Assembly: GCF_003387475.1 (NCBI RefSeq)
Contig: NZ_QUNO01000004.1
Coordinates: forward strand, 372,001-436,000
Source of the DNA: Kutzneria buriramensis
Lineage (GTDB): Bacteria > Actinomycetota > Actinomycetes > Mycobacteriales > Pseudonocardiaceae
Length of the DNA: 64,000 bases
Direction: 5' to 3'
Shown: piece by piece, positions 17,776-27,312 of the stretch
How positions within the stretch are numbered: position 1 is the stretch's first letter
How the letters are laid out: every line of letters starts with the position of its first letter
The notes under the pieces: model-generated
The model's database searches: none
Seen by the model: only the letters and a program-made list of their open reading frames with translations
What the model was told of the DNA's origin: nothing
Translations under genes and position numbers: made by a program

Positions 17776-18332
17776 GGCTGACGGAGGTCGGCGGCGGCTT
17801 GGCGCAGGGCGGCCTGGACGGCGAGGGGGTCGCCGGGGACCCAGTCGGTGGCGATGGGGGACACCCACCAGGTGAGGGCGCCGCCGCGGACGGGGCTGGG
17901 TGGCAGGGGGACGAACTCGCCGGCGGTGCAGAGTTCGGCGCCGGGGAGGTCGGGGGCGAGCGGGAAGCCGGGGAGCACGAGGAACCGGACACGGTCGGGC
18001 GACAGGGATGCCGGGGCGAGGGACCGTCGGAAGGGGCCGGTACGGGTGGCGGCGACGCCCAGTACGAGCGGCACGGAGATGACGTCGAACGCGGTGCCGG
18101 TGGGCGCGAGCACGGAGTACGGCGCGATCTTCCACAGCGAGTGGACGCGCCGGACGTCGCGGGTCGGCCGTGGGAAGACGGGCTCGAATTCGCCGGCGGC
18201 GCGGTCGGTGTGGCCGCGGGTGTACTCGCTGCCGGTCCACACCGAGCCCGGGACGATCTGCCAGCCGGCCAGGTGTGTGTAGTCGCACGCCGCCTGCTGG
18301 AGGCGGGTGCGGAGGGCGGGATTGGGGGTCAT
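17763..18332 (-). CDS. hypothetical protein, possibly primase/polymerase-like
   Basis: 189 residues starting MTPNPALRTRLQQAACDYTHLAGWQIVPGS. The helix followed by GW.IVPG is reminiscent of the N-terminal start of bifunctional primase/polymerase-type proteins, but the catalytic acidic pair is not evident, so the assignment is weak. The rest is rich in Pro and small residues, with PFRRSLAPASLSP and WWVSPIATDWVPGDP. It is coupled to the small membrane protein downstream and diverges from the XRE regulator. Confidence 0.55.
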   Translation of the reverse strand: MTPNPALRTRLQQAACDYTHLAGWQIVPGSVWTGSEYTRGHTDRAAGEFEPVFPRPTRDVRRVHSLWKIAPYSVLAPTGTAFDVISVPLVLGVAATRTGPFRRSLAPASLSPDRVRFLVLPGFPLAPDLPGAELCTAGEFVPLPPSPVRGGALTWWVSPIATDWVPGDPLAVQAALRQAAADLRQPCSY

Positions 18333-18464
18333 GGAGCCCAATCTAGTGGGTATGGTTGTTGGCAAGCTACCAAGTAGATGTCCCTCGATCGGGTGGGGTT
18401 GGGGGTGGCGGCCGGCTCGACGGGCAGGATGGGTGGCCGCGGAGTGGTTCGGAGGGGTGTGCTG

Positions 18465-19301
18465 ATGGGGTCTGCCGCCGTCGCGGCGTACCGCGAGCTG
18501 CTGGGTGCGGTCCTGCGGAGCTGCCGGGAGAAGGCCGGCATGTCGCCGACCCAGGCCACGAAGTCCCTGGGCTGGTACAGCAGCGTCAAGATCGCCCGGC
18601 TCGAGGCGGGCGCCATCAAGATCCCGGAGGACGAGCTGGAGCGCATGCTCGAGCTCTTCGGGGTGCCGGCCGGCGAGGCCGAGAAGATCCGGTTCTTCGG
18701 CGTGAAGGCGCGCGAGCGGCCGTCCCGGGTGACGCCCAGCGAGAGCACGCTGCGGGCGTTCGTGGCCGAGGCGTCGGAGGTCAGGACGTACGCGGACCAA
18801 CTGCTGCCGGAACTGACGCAGACCGTGGACTACGCGTACGCGCTGCTGTCGACGTCGCTGCGCACGGCGCCCTCGGACGTGGGACGGGAGGCGCGCGAAC
18901 GGGTGGAGGCGCAGCGGCCGCTGACCTCGGTGCAGCCGCCGGACCTGCACGTCGTCGTGGGGGAGCCGGCGCTGTTGCGGCCGGTCGGCGGACGCCTGGT
19001 GCTCAGAAACCAGCTGGAGCACCTGCGCGCGCTCGTCGACCGGCCGAACGTGACGTTCCGGGTGATCCCCATCGACCACGGCGAGCACGCGGCCCTCGGC
19101 ATGGCGTTCACGCTGATCACGCTGGCTGTGCCGGCGTTCACCACGGTCTACACCGAGGGGCTGACCGCCACCTCCTACGCGGACGCGCCGGACGAGGTGG
19201 ACGCCTACAAGCTGGCGTTCCGCCGCATCACGGAGGCGGCGCTGCCCGAGGAGGACTCAGCGAAGCTGCTCGACCGTCGCATCGACGAGCTCGTCCAGTG
19301 A
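18465..19301 (+). CDS. XRE-family regulator with DUF5753-type C-terminal domain
   Basis: 278 residues. An N-terminal helix-turn-helix spans about residues 12-65 (LRSCREKAGMSPTQATKSLGWYSSVKIARLEAG), followed by the DUF5753-like ligand domain ending in YADAPDEVDAYKLAFRRITEAAL. ATG 18465 is preferred because GGAGGGG ends seven bases upstream; the ORF could extend 29 codons further. Such regulators are abundant in morphologically complex actinobacteria and often pair with a small DUF397 protein, which is absent here. Its end overlaps the convergent XRE gene by 45 bases. Confidence 0.82.
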   Translation: MGSAAVAAYRELLGAVLRSCREKAGMSPTQATKSLGWYSSVKIARLEAGAIKIPEDELERMLELFGVPAGEAEKIRFFGVKARERPSRVTPSESTLRAFVAEASEVRTYADQLLPELTQTVDYAYALLSTSLRTAPSDVGREARERVEAQRPLTSVQPPDLHVVVGEPALLRPVGGRLVLRNQLEHLRALVDRPNVTFRVIPIDHGEHAALGMAFTLITLAVPAFTTVYTEGLTATSYADAPDEVDAYKLAFRRITEAALPEEDSAKLLDRRIDELVQ

Positions 19302-19517
19302 CAGCCCGACCGCCTCGGCGACGGCGGCGACGGTGAAGAACGCGGGCGTCGGCACGCGGCCGGTCTCGATCTTGCGGAGGGTCTCCACCGAGATCCGGGC
19401 GTCCGCCGCGACGTCGACCATGCTGCGGCCGCCCCGCGCGGTGCGCAGCAGTCGGCCGAGCCGCTCGCCGCGGGCTCGTTCGGACTCGGTCAGCGGGACG
19501 CGCACCACAACCGTCAT
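19257..19517 (-). CDS. small XRE-family HTH protein
   Basis: 86 residues: a basic N-terminus and a helix-turn-helix (MVDVAADARISVETLRKIETGR, about 33-54) with PTPAFFTVAAVAEAVGLSLDEL after it. It is transcribed divergently from map across only 24 bases. It probably binds that gap, which contains TACCGGTA, and so could control both itself and map. Overlaps the convergent DUF5753 regulator. Confidence 0.78.
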   Translation of the reverse strand: MTVVVRVPLTESERARGERLGRLLRTARGGRSMVDVAADARISVETLRKIETGRVPTPAFFTVAAVAEAVGLSLDELVDATVEQLR

Positions 19518-19522
19518 AGTAA

Positions 19523-19534
19523 TACCGGTAAAGT
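19523..19534. promoter_or_regulatory. shared XRE/map promoter with TACCGGTA palindrome
   Basis: TACCGGTA (19523-19530) lies between divergent starts at 19517 and 19542. TAAAGT at 19529-19534 ends seven bases before the map GTG and looks like a leaderless -10. A repressor bound here would cover both promoters. Confidence 0.4.
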
Positions 19535-19541
19535 TATTGGT

Positions 19542-20309
19542 GTGATCGAGCTGAAGACAAAAGCCGAGATCAGGGCCATGAGGGTGGCCGGCTCGGTGGT
19601 GGCCGCGGGGCTCGCGGCCGTCCGGGAACGAGCCGTCGTGGGCGTCGGCCTCAGGGAACTCGACGCGGTCGCGGCGGAGGTCCTCGCGCAGCGGGGCGCC
19701 CGCTCGTCCTTCCTGAACTACCACCCGCGCTTCGCGCCGACGCCTTATCCGGCGGTCCTGTGCACGAGCGTCAATGATGCGGTGGTGCACGGCATTCCGA
19801 ACGACTACAGGCTTCGCGACGGCGACGTGCTCAGCATCGACTTCGGCGCCGAGGTAGACGGCTGGCACGGAGACGCGGCGATCACCGTGCTGATCGGCGG
19901 GCAGCAGCCGGAGGACGTGGCCCTGGTGGAGGCCACCGAGCGGGCGCTGCGAGCGGCGATCGAGGTCTGCCGGCCGGGCAACACCCTCGGCGACATCGGC
20001 CACGCGATCGGGCCGATCGCCCGCAACGCCGGTTACGGCATCCTCGCCGACCACGGCGGCCACGGCGTCGGCCACGCCATGCACGAGCTGCCCCACGTGC
20101 CCAACGAAGGGGAGCCGGGCAAGGGCCTGACGCTGCACCCGGGCCTGGTGATCGCGATCGAGCCGATGTTCACCGGCGGCGGCGAGGACACGTACTGGAC
20201 CGGCGTCGACGGCTGGACACTGCTCACCGAGGACGGCAGCCGGGCGGCGCACTTCGAGCACACGATCGCGATCACCGAGGACGACCCGATCGTGCTGACG
20301 GCGCCCTGA
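19542..20309 (+). CDS. map: type I methionine aminopeptidase
   Basis: 255 residues of the M24A family. Metal ligands are visible: Asp in SIDFGAEVDGWHGDAA (two), His in HGGHGVGHAMHE, Glu in IAIEPMF and Glu near the C-terminal HFEHTIAITED. It removes initiator methionine from nascent proteins. This is probably a second, accessory map, since the gene has its own adjacent XRE repressor and is not in the ribosomal operon. Its stop overlaps the aldolase ATG. Confidence 0.92.
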   Translation: MIELKTKAEIRAMRVAGSVVAAGLAAVRERAVVGVGLRELDAVAAEVLAQRGARSSFLNYHPRFAPTPYPAVLCTSVNDAVVHGIPNDYRLRDGDVLSIDFGAEVDGWHGDAAITVLIGGQQPEDVALVEATERALRAAIEVCRPGNTLGDIGHAIGPIARNAGYGILADHGGHGVGHAMHELPHVPNEGEPGKGLTLHPGLVIAIEPMFTGGGEDTYWTGVDGWTLLTEDGSRAAHFEHTIAITEDDPIVLTAP

Positions 20310-21031
20310 TGTTGCTCGCGGACGCCAGGCGACAGGTTGTCGAGACGTGTCGGCGAGCGGTCGAGGACCGGCTCGTCATCGGCACCGCCGGCAACGTGAG
20401 CGTCCGCGTCGGCGACCTCGTGGCCGTGACGCCCACCGGCCTGGACTACGGCGATCTGACGCCGGACCTGGTCGGCGTGCACGAACTGGACGGCACCGCC
20501 GTCGAGGCGCCGCTGAAGCCGACCAGCGAGCTGCCGATGCACCTCGCGGTCTACGCCGACACCGATGCCAAGGCGGTCGTGCACACGCATTCCATAGCCG
20601 CCGCTGCGCTGTCGGCGGTCGTGGACGAGGTGCCGGCTGTGCACTACTACCTGGCGCTGCTCGGCGGCCGGGTGCTGGTCGCGCCGTATCGCGCCTTCGG
20701 TTCGCCGGAGCTGGCCGCCGCGCTCGTGGACGCGCTGGGTGACCGAAGCGCCTGCCTGCTCGGCAACCATGGGGCCGTCACGACCGGTGTGGACTTGGCG
20801 CAGGCGTATCAGCGGGCCGGCTACCTGGAATGGGTCTGCGAGGTGGCGCTCAAGGTGCTCGGCACCGGGCACGAACCGACGTTGCTCTCACGGCGGCAGA
20901 TGGACGAGGCCGTGGCCAATTTCGTCGGCTACGGCCAGTCAGCCGGCGACGGGCTCCAGATCGGGGTCGTCGTCGATGTCGAGGGCGACGGCGGTCTCTG
21001 CGGGGAGGGCACGACGCCGCTGGGCCCGTAG
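20309..21031 (+). CDS. class II aldolase/adducin-family sugar-phosphate aldolase
   Basis: 240 residues. The fold signature is present: GTAGNVSVR near 25-33, substrate loop PTGLDY, Glu in TSELPMH, zinc ligands HTHS, and a third His in LLGNHGAVTTG. Related enzymes split L-fuculose-1-phosphate or similar sugars, or dephosphorylate methylthioribulose. Substrate cannot be set from sequence. It overlaps map (TGATG), and its final 93 bases overlap the convergent DedA gene, so the extreme C-terminus is less certain. Confidence 0.8.
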   Translation: MLLADARRQVVETCRRAVEDRLVIGTAGNVSVRVGDLVAVTPTGLDYGDLTPDLVGVHELDGTAVEAPLKPTSELPMHLAVYADTDAKAVVHTHSIAAAALSAVVDEVPAVHYYLALLGGRVLVAPYRAFGSPELAAALVDALGDRSACLLGNHGAVTTGVDLAQAYQRAGYLEWVCEVALKVLGTGHEPTLLSRRQMDEAVANFVGYGQSAGDGLQIGVVVDVEGDGGLCGEGTTPLGP

Positions 21032-21583
21032 GAACATGCTGGCCGGCAGGCTGAGCACGGCCGCGATGCCGAGCGAGACGCCCAGCGCCAGCGGGATGTC
21101 GTCGTCGGCGAGCTCACCGCCGAGGTAGCCGAGCAGCGTCGCGTACAGGCACCAGAGCGTGCAGCCGATGGTCGACGCCATCGCGAACCGGCGCAGCGGG
21201 AAGCGGAGCGAGCCGCACAGCACGGCGCCGATGGTGCCGCCGCCGGGCAGCCAGCGGCCGCCGATCAGGATCGGCTCGGCGTTGCGGGCCAGCCGGTCCT
21301 TGATCCACTCCAGCACCAGCGCGGGCGTCCGGCGCTGGGCGAACTTCGCGATCGCCGGATGTCCGAGCCGTCGGCCGATGCCATAGTTGACGAGGTCGGC
21401 CAGCACACACGAGGTGATGGCCGTGATCACCACCCATTGCAGCGGGAGCTTGCCGGACGCGGCCAGCACCCCGCACGAGATGAGCACCGGCTCGGTCGGC
21501 AGCAGCGGCACGAAGCCGACGAGGAACACCAGTCCCAACGCCGCCGCCACACTGTCCGGAACGCTCATGTCCACAGTCAACAT
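20939..21583 (-). CDS. DedA/VTT-family membrane protein
   Basis: 214 residues with five or six hydrophobic segments and the family landmarks FVPLLPTEPVLISCG, then GRWLPGGGTIGAVLCG, where the conserved G-R-x-x-P-G loop sits. An acidic cytoplasmic tail (DIDDDPDLEP) ends it. Family members act as flippases for undecaprenyl phosphate or phospholipids. An internal ATG at 21568 is an alternative start. A second DedA-type gene is divergent at 21705. Confidence 0.75.
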   Translation of the reverse strand: MLTVDMSVPDSVAAALGLVFLVGFVPLLPTEPVLISCGVLAASGKLPLQWVVITAITSCVLADLVNYGIGRRLGHPAIAKFAQRRTPALVLEWIKDRLARNAEPILIGGRWLPGGGTIGAVLCGSLRFPLRRFAMASTIGCTLWCLYATLLGYLGGELADDDIPLALGVSLGIAAVLSLPASMFLRAQRRRALPAETAVALDIDDDPDLEPVAG

Positions 21584-21704
21584 CGTCCCGGCCCGCGTGA
21601 TGCCAGATCACATCGACTCCTCAGGAAGTCGACAGCGGCCCGACAGCCGGAGTTCGATCGGGCACACTGGACACAACGTACGGACAGGGGAAGGACCGAC
21701 GACC

Positions 21705-22337
21705 TTGCACATCGACCAGTGGATCGCGGCCATCCCACCGCTCGCGGTGTACGTCACGATCGGCCTGATCGTGATGATCGAGAGCCTCGGCATCCCCATC
21801 CCGGGTGAGATCGCCCTGGTCAGCGCCACCCTGCTGACCATCCACCCGTCATCGGCGGTGCAGTGGGAGTTCATCGCGGTGGCGGCCACCGCCGGCGCGA
21901 TCATCGGCGACTCGATCGGCTACTCCATCGGCCGCAAGGGCGGCAAACCGCTGTTCGAGTGGCTCGGCCGCAAGTTCCCCAAGCACTTCGGGCCCAGCCA
22001 CCTGGCCACCGCCGAGCGGGCGTTCGCCAAGTGGGGCATGTGGGCGGTGTTCCTCGGCCGCTTCATCGCGTTGCTGCGGATCTTCGCCGGTCCGCTGGCC
22101 GGCGCGCTGCACATGCGCTACCCGAAGTTCCTGGTCGCCAACGCGCTCGGCGGCATCGTGTGGGCCACCGGCACAACGGCGCTGATCCACTTCGTCGGGC
22201 AGGCGGCGGAGAAGTGGCTGAGCGGTTTCGCCTGGGTCGGCCTCGGCGTGGCCGTCGTCGCCGGCGCCGGCATCTCGCTCTACGTCAAACACCGCGCCGG
22301 CAAGGCCATGGCCGCCCCGGCCGACGAGTCCCACTGA
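21705..22337 (+). CDS. DedA-family membrane protein
   Basis: About 210 residues starting at TTG 21705, which has GGGGAAGGA about nine bases upstream. Family signatures are ESLGIPIPGEIALVSA near the N-terminus and the FLGRFIALLRIFAGPLAG loop. About five membrane spans follow, with a basic C-terminal tail. Probably an undecaprenyl-phosphate or phospholipid translocase linked to envelope homeostasis. It ends at a strong hairpin. Confidence 0.82.
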   Translation: MHIDQWIAAIPPLAVYVTIGLIVMIESLGIPIPGEIALVSATLLTIHPSSAVQWEFIAVAATAGAIIGDSIGYSIGRKGGKPLFEWLGRKFPKHFGPSHLATAERAFAKWGMWAVFLGRFIALLRIFAGPLAGALHMRYPKFLVANALGGIVWATGTTALIHFVGQAAEKWLSGFAWVGLGVAVVAGAGISLYVKHRAGKAMAAPADESH

Positions 22338-22351
22338 CTTCTCGACGTTTG

Positions 22352-22394
22352 GAAAGGACCATTCCTGACGTCGAACGTCAGGAATGGTCCTTTC
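22352..22394. terminator. bidirectional terminator, 19-bp perfect stem
   Basis: GAAAGGACCATTCCTGACG and its exact reverse complement flank a TCGAA loop, between the convergent DedA gene (ends 22337) and leuA (ends 22401). The A-rich and T-rich outer ends (GAAAG / CTTTC) give a U-rich tail in both directions. Confidence 0.85.
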
Positions 22395-22400
22395 ACCGTG

Positions 22401-24245
<1,845 letters not shown>

Positions 24246-24287
24246 TCAGACCCCGCCACGGCAGCGAAGCAGGAGGGCGAAACGCAC
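24246..24287 (-). CDS. probable leuA leader peptide (MRFALLLRCRGGV)
   Basis: A 13-codon open frame starting at GTG with three consecutive leucine codons (CTC CTG CTT). It begins six bases after TACGCT (24294-24299 on this strand), so the transcript probably starts at its first codon. A hairpin GGTCTG-atc-CAGACC overlaps its stop, inside a larger G/C-rich inverted repeat. This is the arrangement of leucine attenuators upstream of actinobacterial leuA. Too short for normal gene callers. Confidence 0.6.
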   Translation of the reverse strand: MRFALLLRCRGGV

Positions 24288-24293
24288 GGGCGG

Positions 24294-24299
24294 AGCGTA
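24294..24299 (-). promoter_or_regulatory. -10 box (TACGCT) of the leuA transcript
   Basis: TACGCT on the minus strand, six bases before the leader-peptide GTG. It gives a leuA leader of about 117 bases. Confidence 0.5.
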
Positions 24300-24380
24300 A
24301 CCGCTATCGCCGGATCGTGAAACCCGGGACCCACATGCTGGGCACGATCGGGGAGCAAGGGGCTGTGGTTAGGTGGACCC

Positions 24381-24665
24381 ATGGCGTCAGGGGGCAAGAA
24401 GACCGGCGTGCTGTCCACGGTGATCAACCTCTTCGGCGTGCTCACCGGCCTGGTCATGATCATCCGCATGCTGCTGGTGCTGACCGGCTCGACCTCGGAC
24501 AACGTGTTGTTCTCCGTGGTCAAGGTGTGGTCCGACCTGCTGGTCCTGTGGTGGGGCAGCATCGTCAAGCCGGCCGGCGCGCCGGCCAGTGTGATCATCA
24601 CGTACGCGCTCGCGGCGGCGTTCTGGCTGCTGGTGACCCGGATCGTGGCCCGGGTGCTGCGGTGA
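24381..24665 (+). CDS. small two-span membrane protein, tandem copy 1
   Basis: 94 residues with two hydrophobic segments (about 11-35 and 70-92) separated by a region with DNVLFSVVKVWSDLLVLWW. The C-terminal YALAAAFWLLVTRIVARVLR matches the two genes that follow (24752, 25085). Unknown function, possibly a YggT-like or small integral membrane family. Confidence 0.7.
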   Translation: MASGGKKTGVLSTVINLFGVLTGLVMIIRMLLVLTGSTSDNVLFSVVKVWSDLLVLWWGSIVKPAGAPASVIITYALAAAFWLLVTRIVARVLR

Positions 24666-24751
24666 CGGTGTAGCGATCACGCGGGGTGGGTATTCACCAC
24701 TCGACGCCACCCGATCGGGTGGCAAACGTGTCGAGCGAGGTGAGGTCGGTC

Positions 24752-25048
24752 ATGGCTACCTACGTTCGTGGCGGTCGCGCGACGGCCGGGACGGTAGTTC
24801 GCGTCATCGGAACGATCATCGCGGTCATCCTGGTCGCCCACATCCTGTTCGGCCTGCTAGGGGCCAACCCGAACAACCCGTTGGTGGTGTTCGTCGCGCA
24901 GTGGGCGGACGTGCTCGCGATCTGGTTCCGCGGCCTGTTCGCCACCGGTAGCGACGCGCTGAACGTGATCTTGAACTACGGCCTGGCTGCGGTGTTCTGG
25001 CTGGTCGTGACGGGTCTCATCGCCCGGGTGCTCTACCGCGCCGGCTGA
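24752..25048 (+). CDS. small two-span membrane protein, tandem copy 2
   Basis: 98 residues: first span VIGTIIAVILVAHILFGLLG, central ANPNNPLVVFVAQWADVLAIWFRGLF, last span NYGLAAVFWLVVTGLIARVLY. Very similar in layout to copies 1 and 3. ATG 24752 is preferred over the frame's upstream ATG 24686 because similarity to copy 3 begins here and GAGGTGAG lies upstream. Confidence 0.72.
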   Translation: MATYVRGGRATAGTVVRVIGTIIAVILVAHILFGLLGANPNNPLVVFVAQWADVLAIWFRGLFATGSDALNVILNYGLAAVFWLVVTGLIARVLYRAG

Positions 25049-25084
25049 TCGACGCCGGCCGGCGGGCATGGCAGACTGCCCCGT

Positions 25085-25396
25085 ATGGCGGAACAGACGG
25101 AGACGCACGCGCGCGGCAGGGTGATCGGCATCGTCGCCGCCGTCCTGCGCTGGGTCGGCACCATCATCGCCGTCATCCTCGTCGCGCACGTGCTGCTCAC
25201 CGTGTTCGGCGCGAACCCGGACAACCCGATCACCGAGTTCGTCCGGTCCTGGGCCGACCCGCTGGCGCTGGCCTTCCGCGACCTGTTCACGCCGGCCGAC
25301 GCCAGGCTGCGGGTGCTGGCGAACTACGGTCTCGCGGCGATCTTCTGGCTCATCGTCACCAGCATCGTGGTGCGGCTGGTTCGCCGCCTCGGCTGA
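25085..25396 (+). CDS. small two-span membrane protein, tandem copy 3
   Basis: 103 residues, closest to copy 2 (GTIIAVILVAHVLL, FGANPDNPITEFVRSWADPLALAFRDLF, NYGLAAIFWLIVTSIVVRLV). The N-terminus is charged (AEQTETHARGR). The repeated N-PDNP and NYGLAA motifs suggest a conserved extracytoplasmic loop. Function unknown. Confidence 0.72.
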   Translation: MAEQTETHARGRVIGIVAAVLRWVGTIIAVILVAHVLLTVFGANPDNPITEFVRSWADPLALAFRDLFTPADARLRVLANYGLAAIFWLIVTSIVVRLVRRLG

Positions 25397-25489
25397 GTTG
25401 TCCACAGGCGACCCGCTAACAAGATCGACTAGGCGTCTCCGCTGGTAGACTGGGCTTGGGGTCGCCCCCCTGGGTTGGGTGGGGGCTGG

Positions 25490-26050
25490 TCAGAAGGCTG
25501 GGGAGCCCCAATTTTCCGTGAAAACCAGCTCCGACAACGGCTTTCGGGTTCGCGGGGCAACTTCACGGGTGGCGAGGTCCTCGGGCAGTAGGTCGGTCGA
25601 GCCCAGCACCCCCACGGCGATCACCACGACGGCCCGGGCCGTCGACGGAAGGCCGAACGACGAGGCGATGTCCTCCGGCGAGAAGCCGCCCATCTGGTGC
25701 GCGACGAGGCCCTCGGCGACGGCCTGGAGCACCAGGTTCTGAGCGGCGAGCCCCAGCACGTAGTCGGGCTTGGGCATCGGCCGGCCGGTCTCGTCCTCGG
25801 TCACGACGCACCCGACGATCAGCGCCGACGCGGCGCCGGCCCATGTCTGGTTGCCGGGTCGCAGGGCGGCGAAGATCCGGTCGAAAGCCGACGAGCCGCG
25901 GCGGCCGACGAGCCAGCGGCCGGGCTGGGTGTTGCCGCTGGAGGCGGCCCAGCGGGCGGCCTCGAACAGGGACTCCAACTGCTCGTCGGTGATCTTCGCG
26001 GCGGGATCCAGGGCCCGGGGGCTCCAGCGCTGGCTGATCAGGGGATGCAT
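25490..26050 (-). CDS. nitroreductase-family protein
   Basis: 186 residues of the FMN-dependent nitroreductase fold: QRWSPRALDPAAKITDEQLESLFEAARWAASSGNTQPGRW at the N-terminus (FMN phosphate contacts) and QNLVLQAVAEGLVAHQMGGF in the middle. It probably reduces quinones or nitro compounds with NAD(P)H. It is just downstream of, and co-directional with, the membrane mannosyltransferase-like gene (2 bases between). Confidence 0.85.
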   Translation of the reverse strand: MHPLISQRWSPRALDPAAKITDEQLESLFEAARWAASSGNTQPGRWLVGRRGSSAFDRIFAALRPGNQTWAGAASALIVGCVVTEDETGRPMPKPDYVLGLAAQNLVLQAVAEGLVAHQMGGFSPEDIASSFGLPSTARAVVVIAVGVLGSTDLLPEDLATREVAPRTRKPLSELVFTENWGSPAF

Positions 26051-26052
26051 GC

Positions 26053-27222
26053 TCAGATAGCGTAGGGCCAGGCGGTGATCGAGTACGCGCCGAACCAGGC
26101 GCTCATGGCGGCGACCGAGGCCAGGGTGAGCCACTGGGTCGGATTGCGCCGCTTGACCAGGGCCATGGCCAGCGGGATGAGCAGCGTGAACGCCGGCAGC
26201 ATGAGCCGGGCCTTGGAGTTCATCAGGCCGTTCGAACCGAGGTCCATGACCAGGACGGCGACGCCGTACACGATCAGCGGCCACGGCACGCGGTGCCGGA
26301 CGCACAGCACGATCAGGGCGATGGCGGCGACGCACAGGCCGACGGTGAGGACCTCGAGCACCGAACGGCCGGAGGCCAGGGCGTCGAGGGCGAACTTGAA
26401 GGTGGCCTTGCCGCCGTCGAACTCTGAGCCCCAGCCCCGCTGCTGCACCACGAACCAGCCGTCCCACTGCCCGGTCCGCACGCCGACCCACGCCAGGTAC
26501 CCGAGGAGCCCGAGCGGCGAGAGCAGCGCCCCGACCCACGGCCGCCAGCCGTCCTCGCGCCGCACGATGGCGATCACGGCCGCCACGCCGATGGCGGCGA
26601 TCACGGCGGCGGCGGTCGGCCGGACCAGACCGGACAGCAGGCACAGCACCCCGGCCCACAGCCACCGCCGCTCCAGCAGGAACACCAGCGACCACACGGC
26701 CAGCGCGCAGAACAACGCCTCGGAGTACGTCATCGACAGCACCACGGCCATCGGCGAGGCGGCGAACACCGCGGCCAGCACGAGCCCGAGCCGGCGGGAC
26801 CCGCCGGGCACCAGCGAGCCGAGCCGGACCAGCCCGTACGAGCAGGCCAGACCGGCCAGCACGGTCACCGCGAAGGCGGCGTCGACCAACGTCACCCCGG
26901 GCAGGTGCGCGAACAGGCTGATCAACGCCGGGTAGCCGGGGAAGAAGGCCAGCAGGTTGGTCTGGTCGTGCTGGAAGTGGGCGTCCACGAGGCCGCCGCC
27001 GGCGATGTTGTAGCCGCCCTGCGCGAGCCCCAGGAACCACTGCCCGTCCCACGATGTGAGCGCGGCGGTGATCGTCCGGCCGTTGCGTGCGGCCATCCAG
27101 GCGAGCATCGCCAGCCCCGCGGCGCGCACCCCGAGGAACACCAGTGCGGGCGCGGTGAGGTACGCGACCTGCCGCGACGTGGCGGAACTGGCCTCGGGAC
27201 GGGCCGTCGTGATGGCTGACAC
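26053..27222 (-). CDS. membrane glycosyltransferase, GPI-mannosyltransferase (PIG-V)-like
   Basis: 389 residues with about ten membrane segments. The first extracytoplasmic loop has [16 protein letters not shown], holding the acidic residue typical of GT-C enzymes, and [12 protein letters not shown] resembles PIG-V family sequences. A GT-C enzyme of this kind would use a polyprenyl-phosphate sugar donor outside the membrane. Acceptor unknown. It is divergent from lysC. Confidence 0.75.
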   Translation of the reverse strand: MSAITTARPEASSATSRQVAYLTAPALVFLGVRAAGLAMLAWMAARNGRTITAALTSWDGQWFLGLAQGGYNIAGGGLVDAHFQHDQTNLLAFFPGYPALISLFAHLPGVTLVDAAFAVTVLAGLACSYGLVRLGSLVPGGSRRLGLVLAAVFAASPMAVVLSMTYSEALFCALAVWSLVFLLERRWLWAGVLCLLSGLVRPTAAAVIAAIGVAAVIAIVRREDGWRPWVGALLSPLGLLGYLAWVGVRTGQWDGWFVVQQRGWGSEFDGGKATFKFALDALASGRSVLEVLTVGLCVAAIALIVLCVRHRVPWPLIVYGVAVLVMDLGSNGLMNSKARLMLPAFTLLIPLAMALVKRRNPTQWLTLASVAAMSAWFGAYSITAWPYAI

Positions 27223-27312
27223 CCCGATCCCTTCGTCTGGCCACCGGGTCTGCTGCCGAGGGTACGCTGCGACCCGACACGCTCTGGCCCGGTCTGCGAG
27301 GAGGTTCGATCA

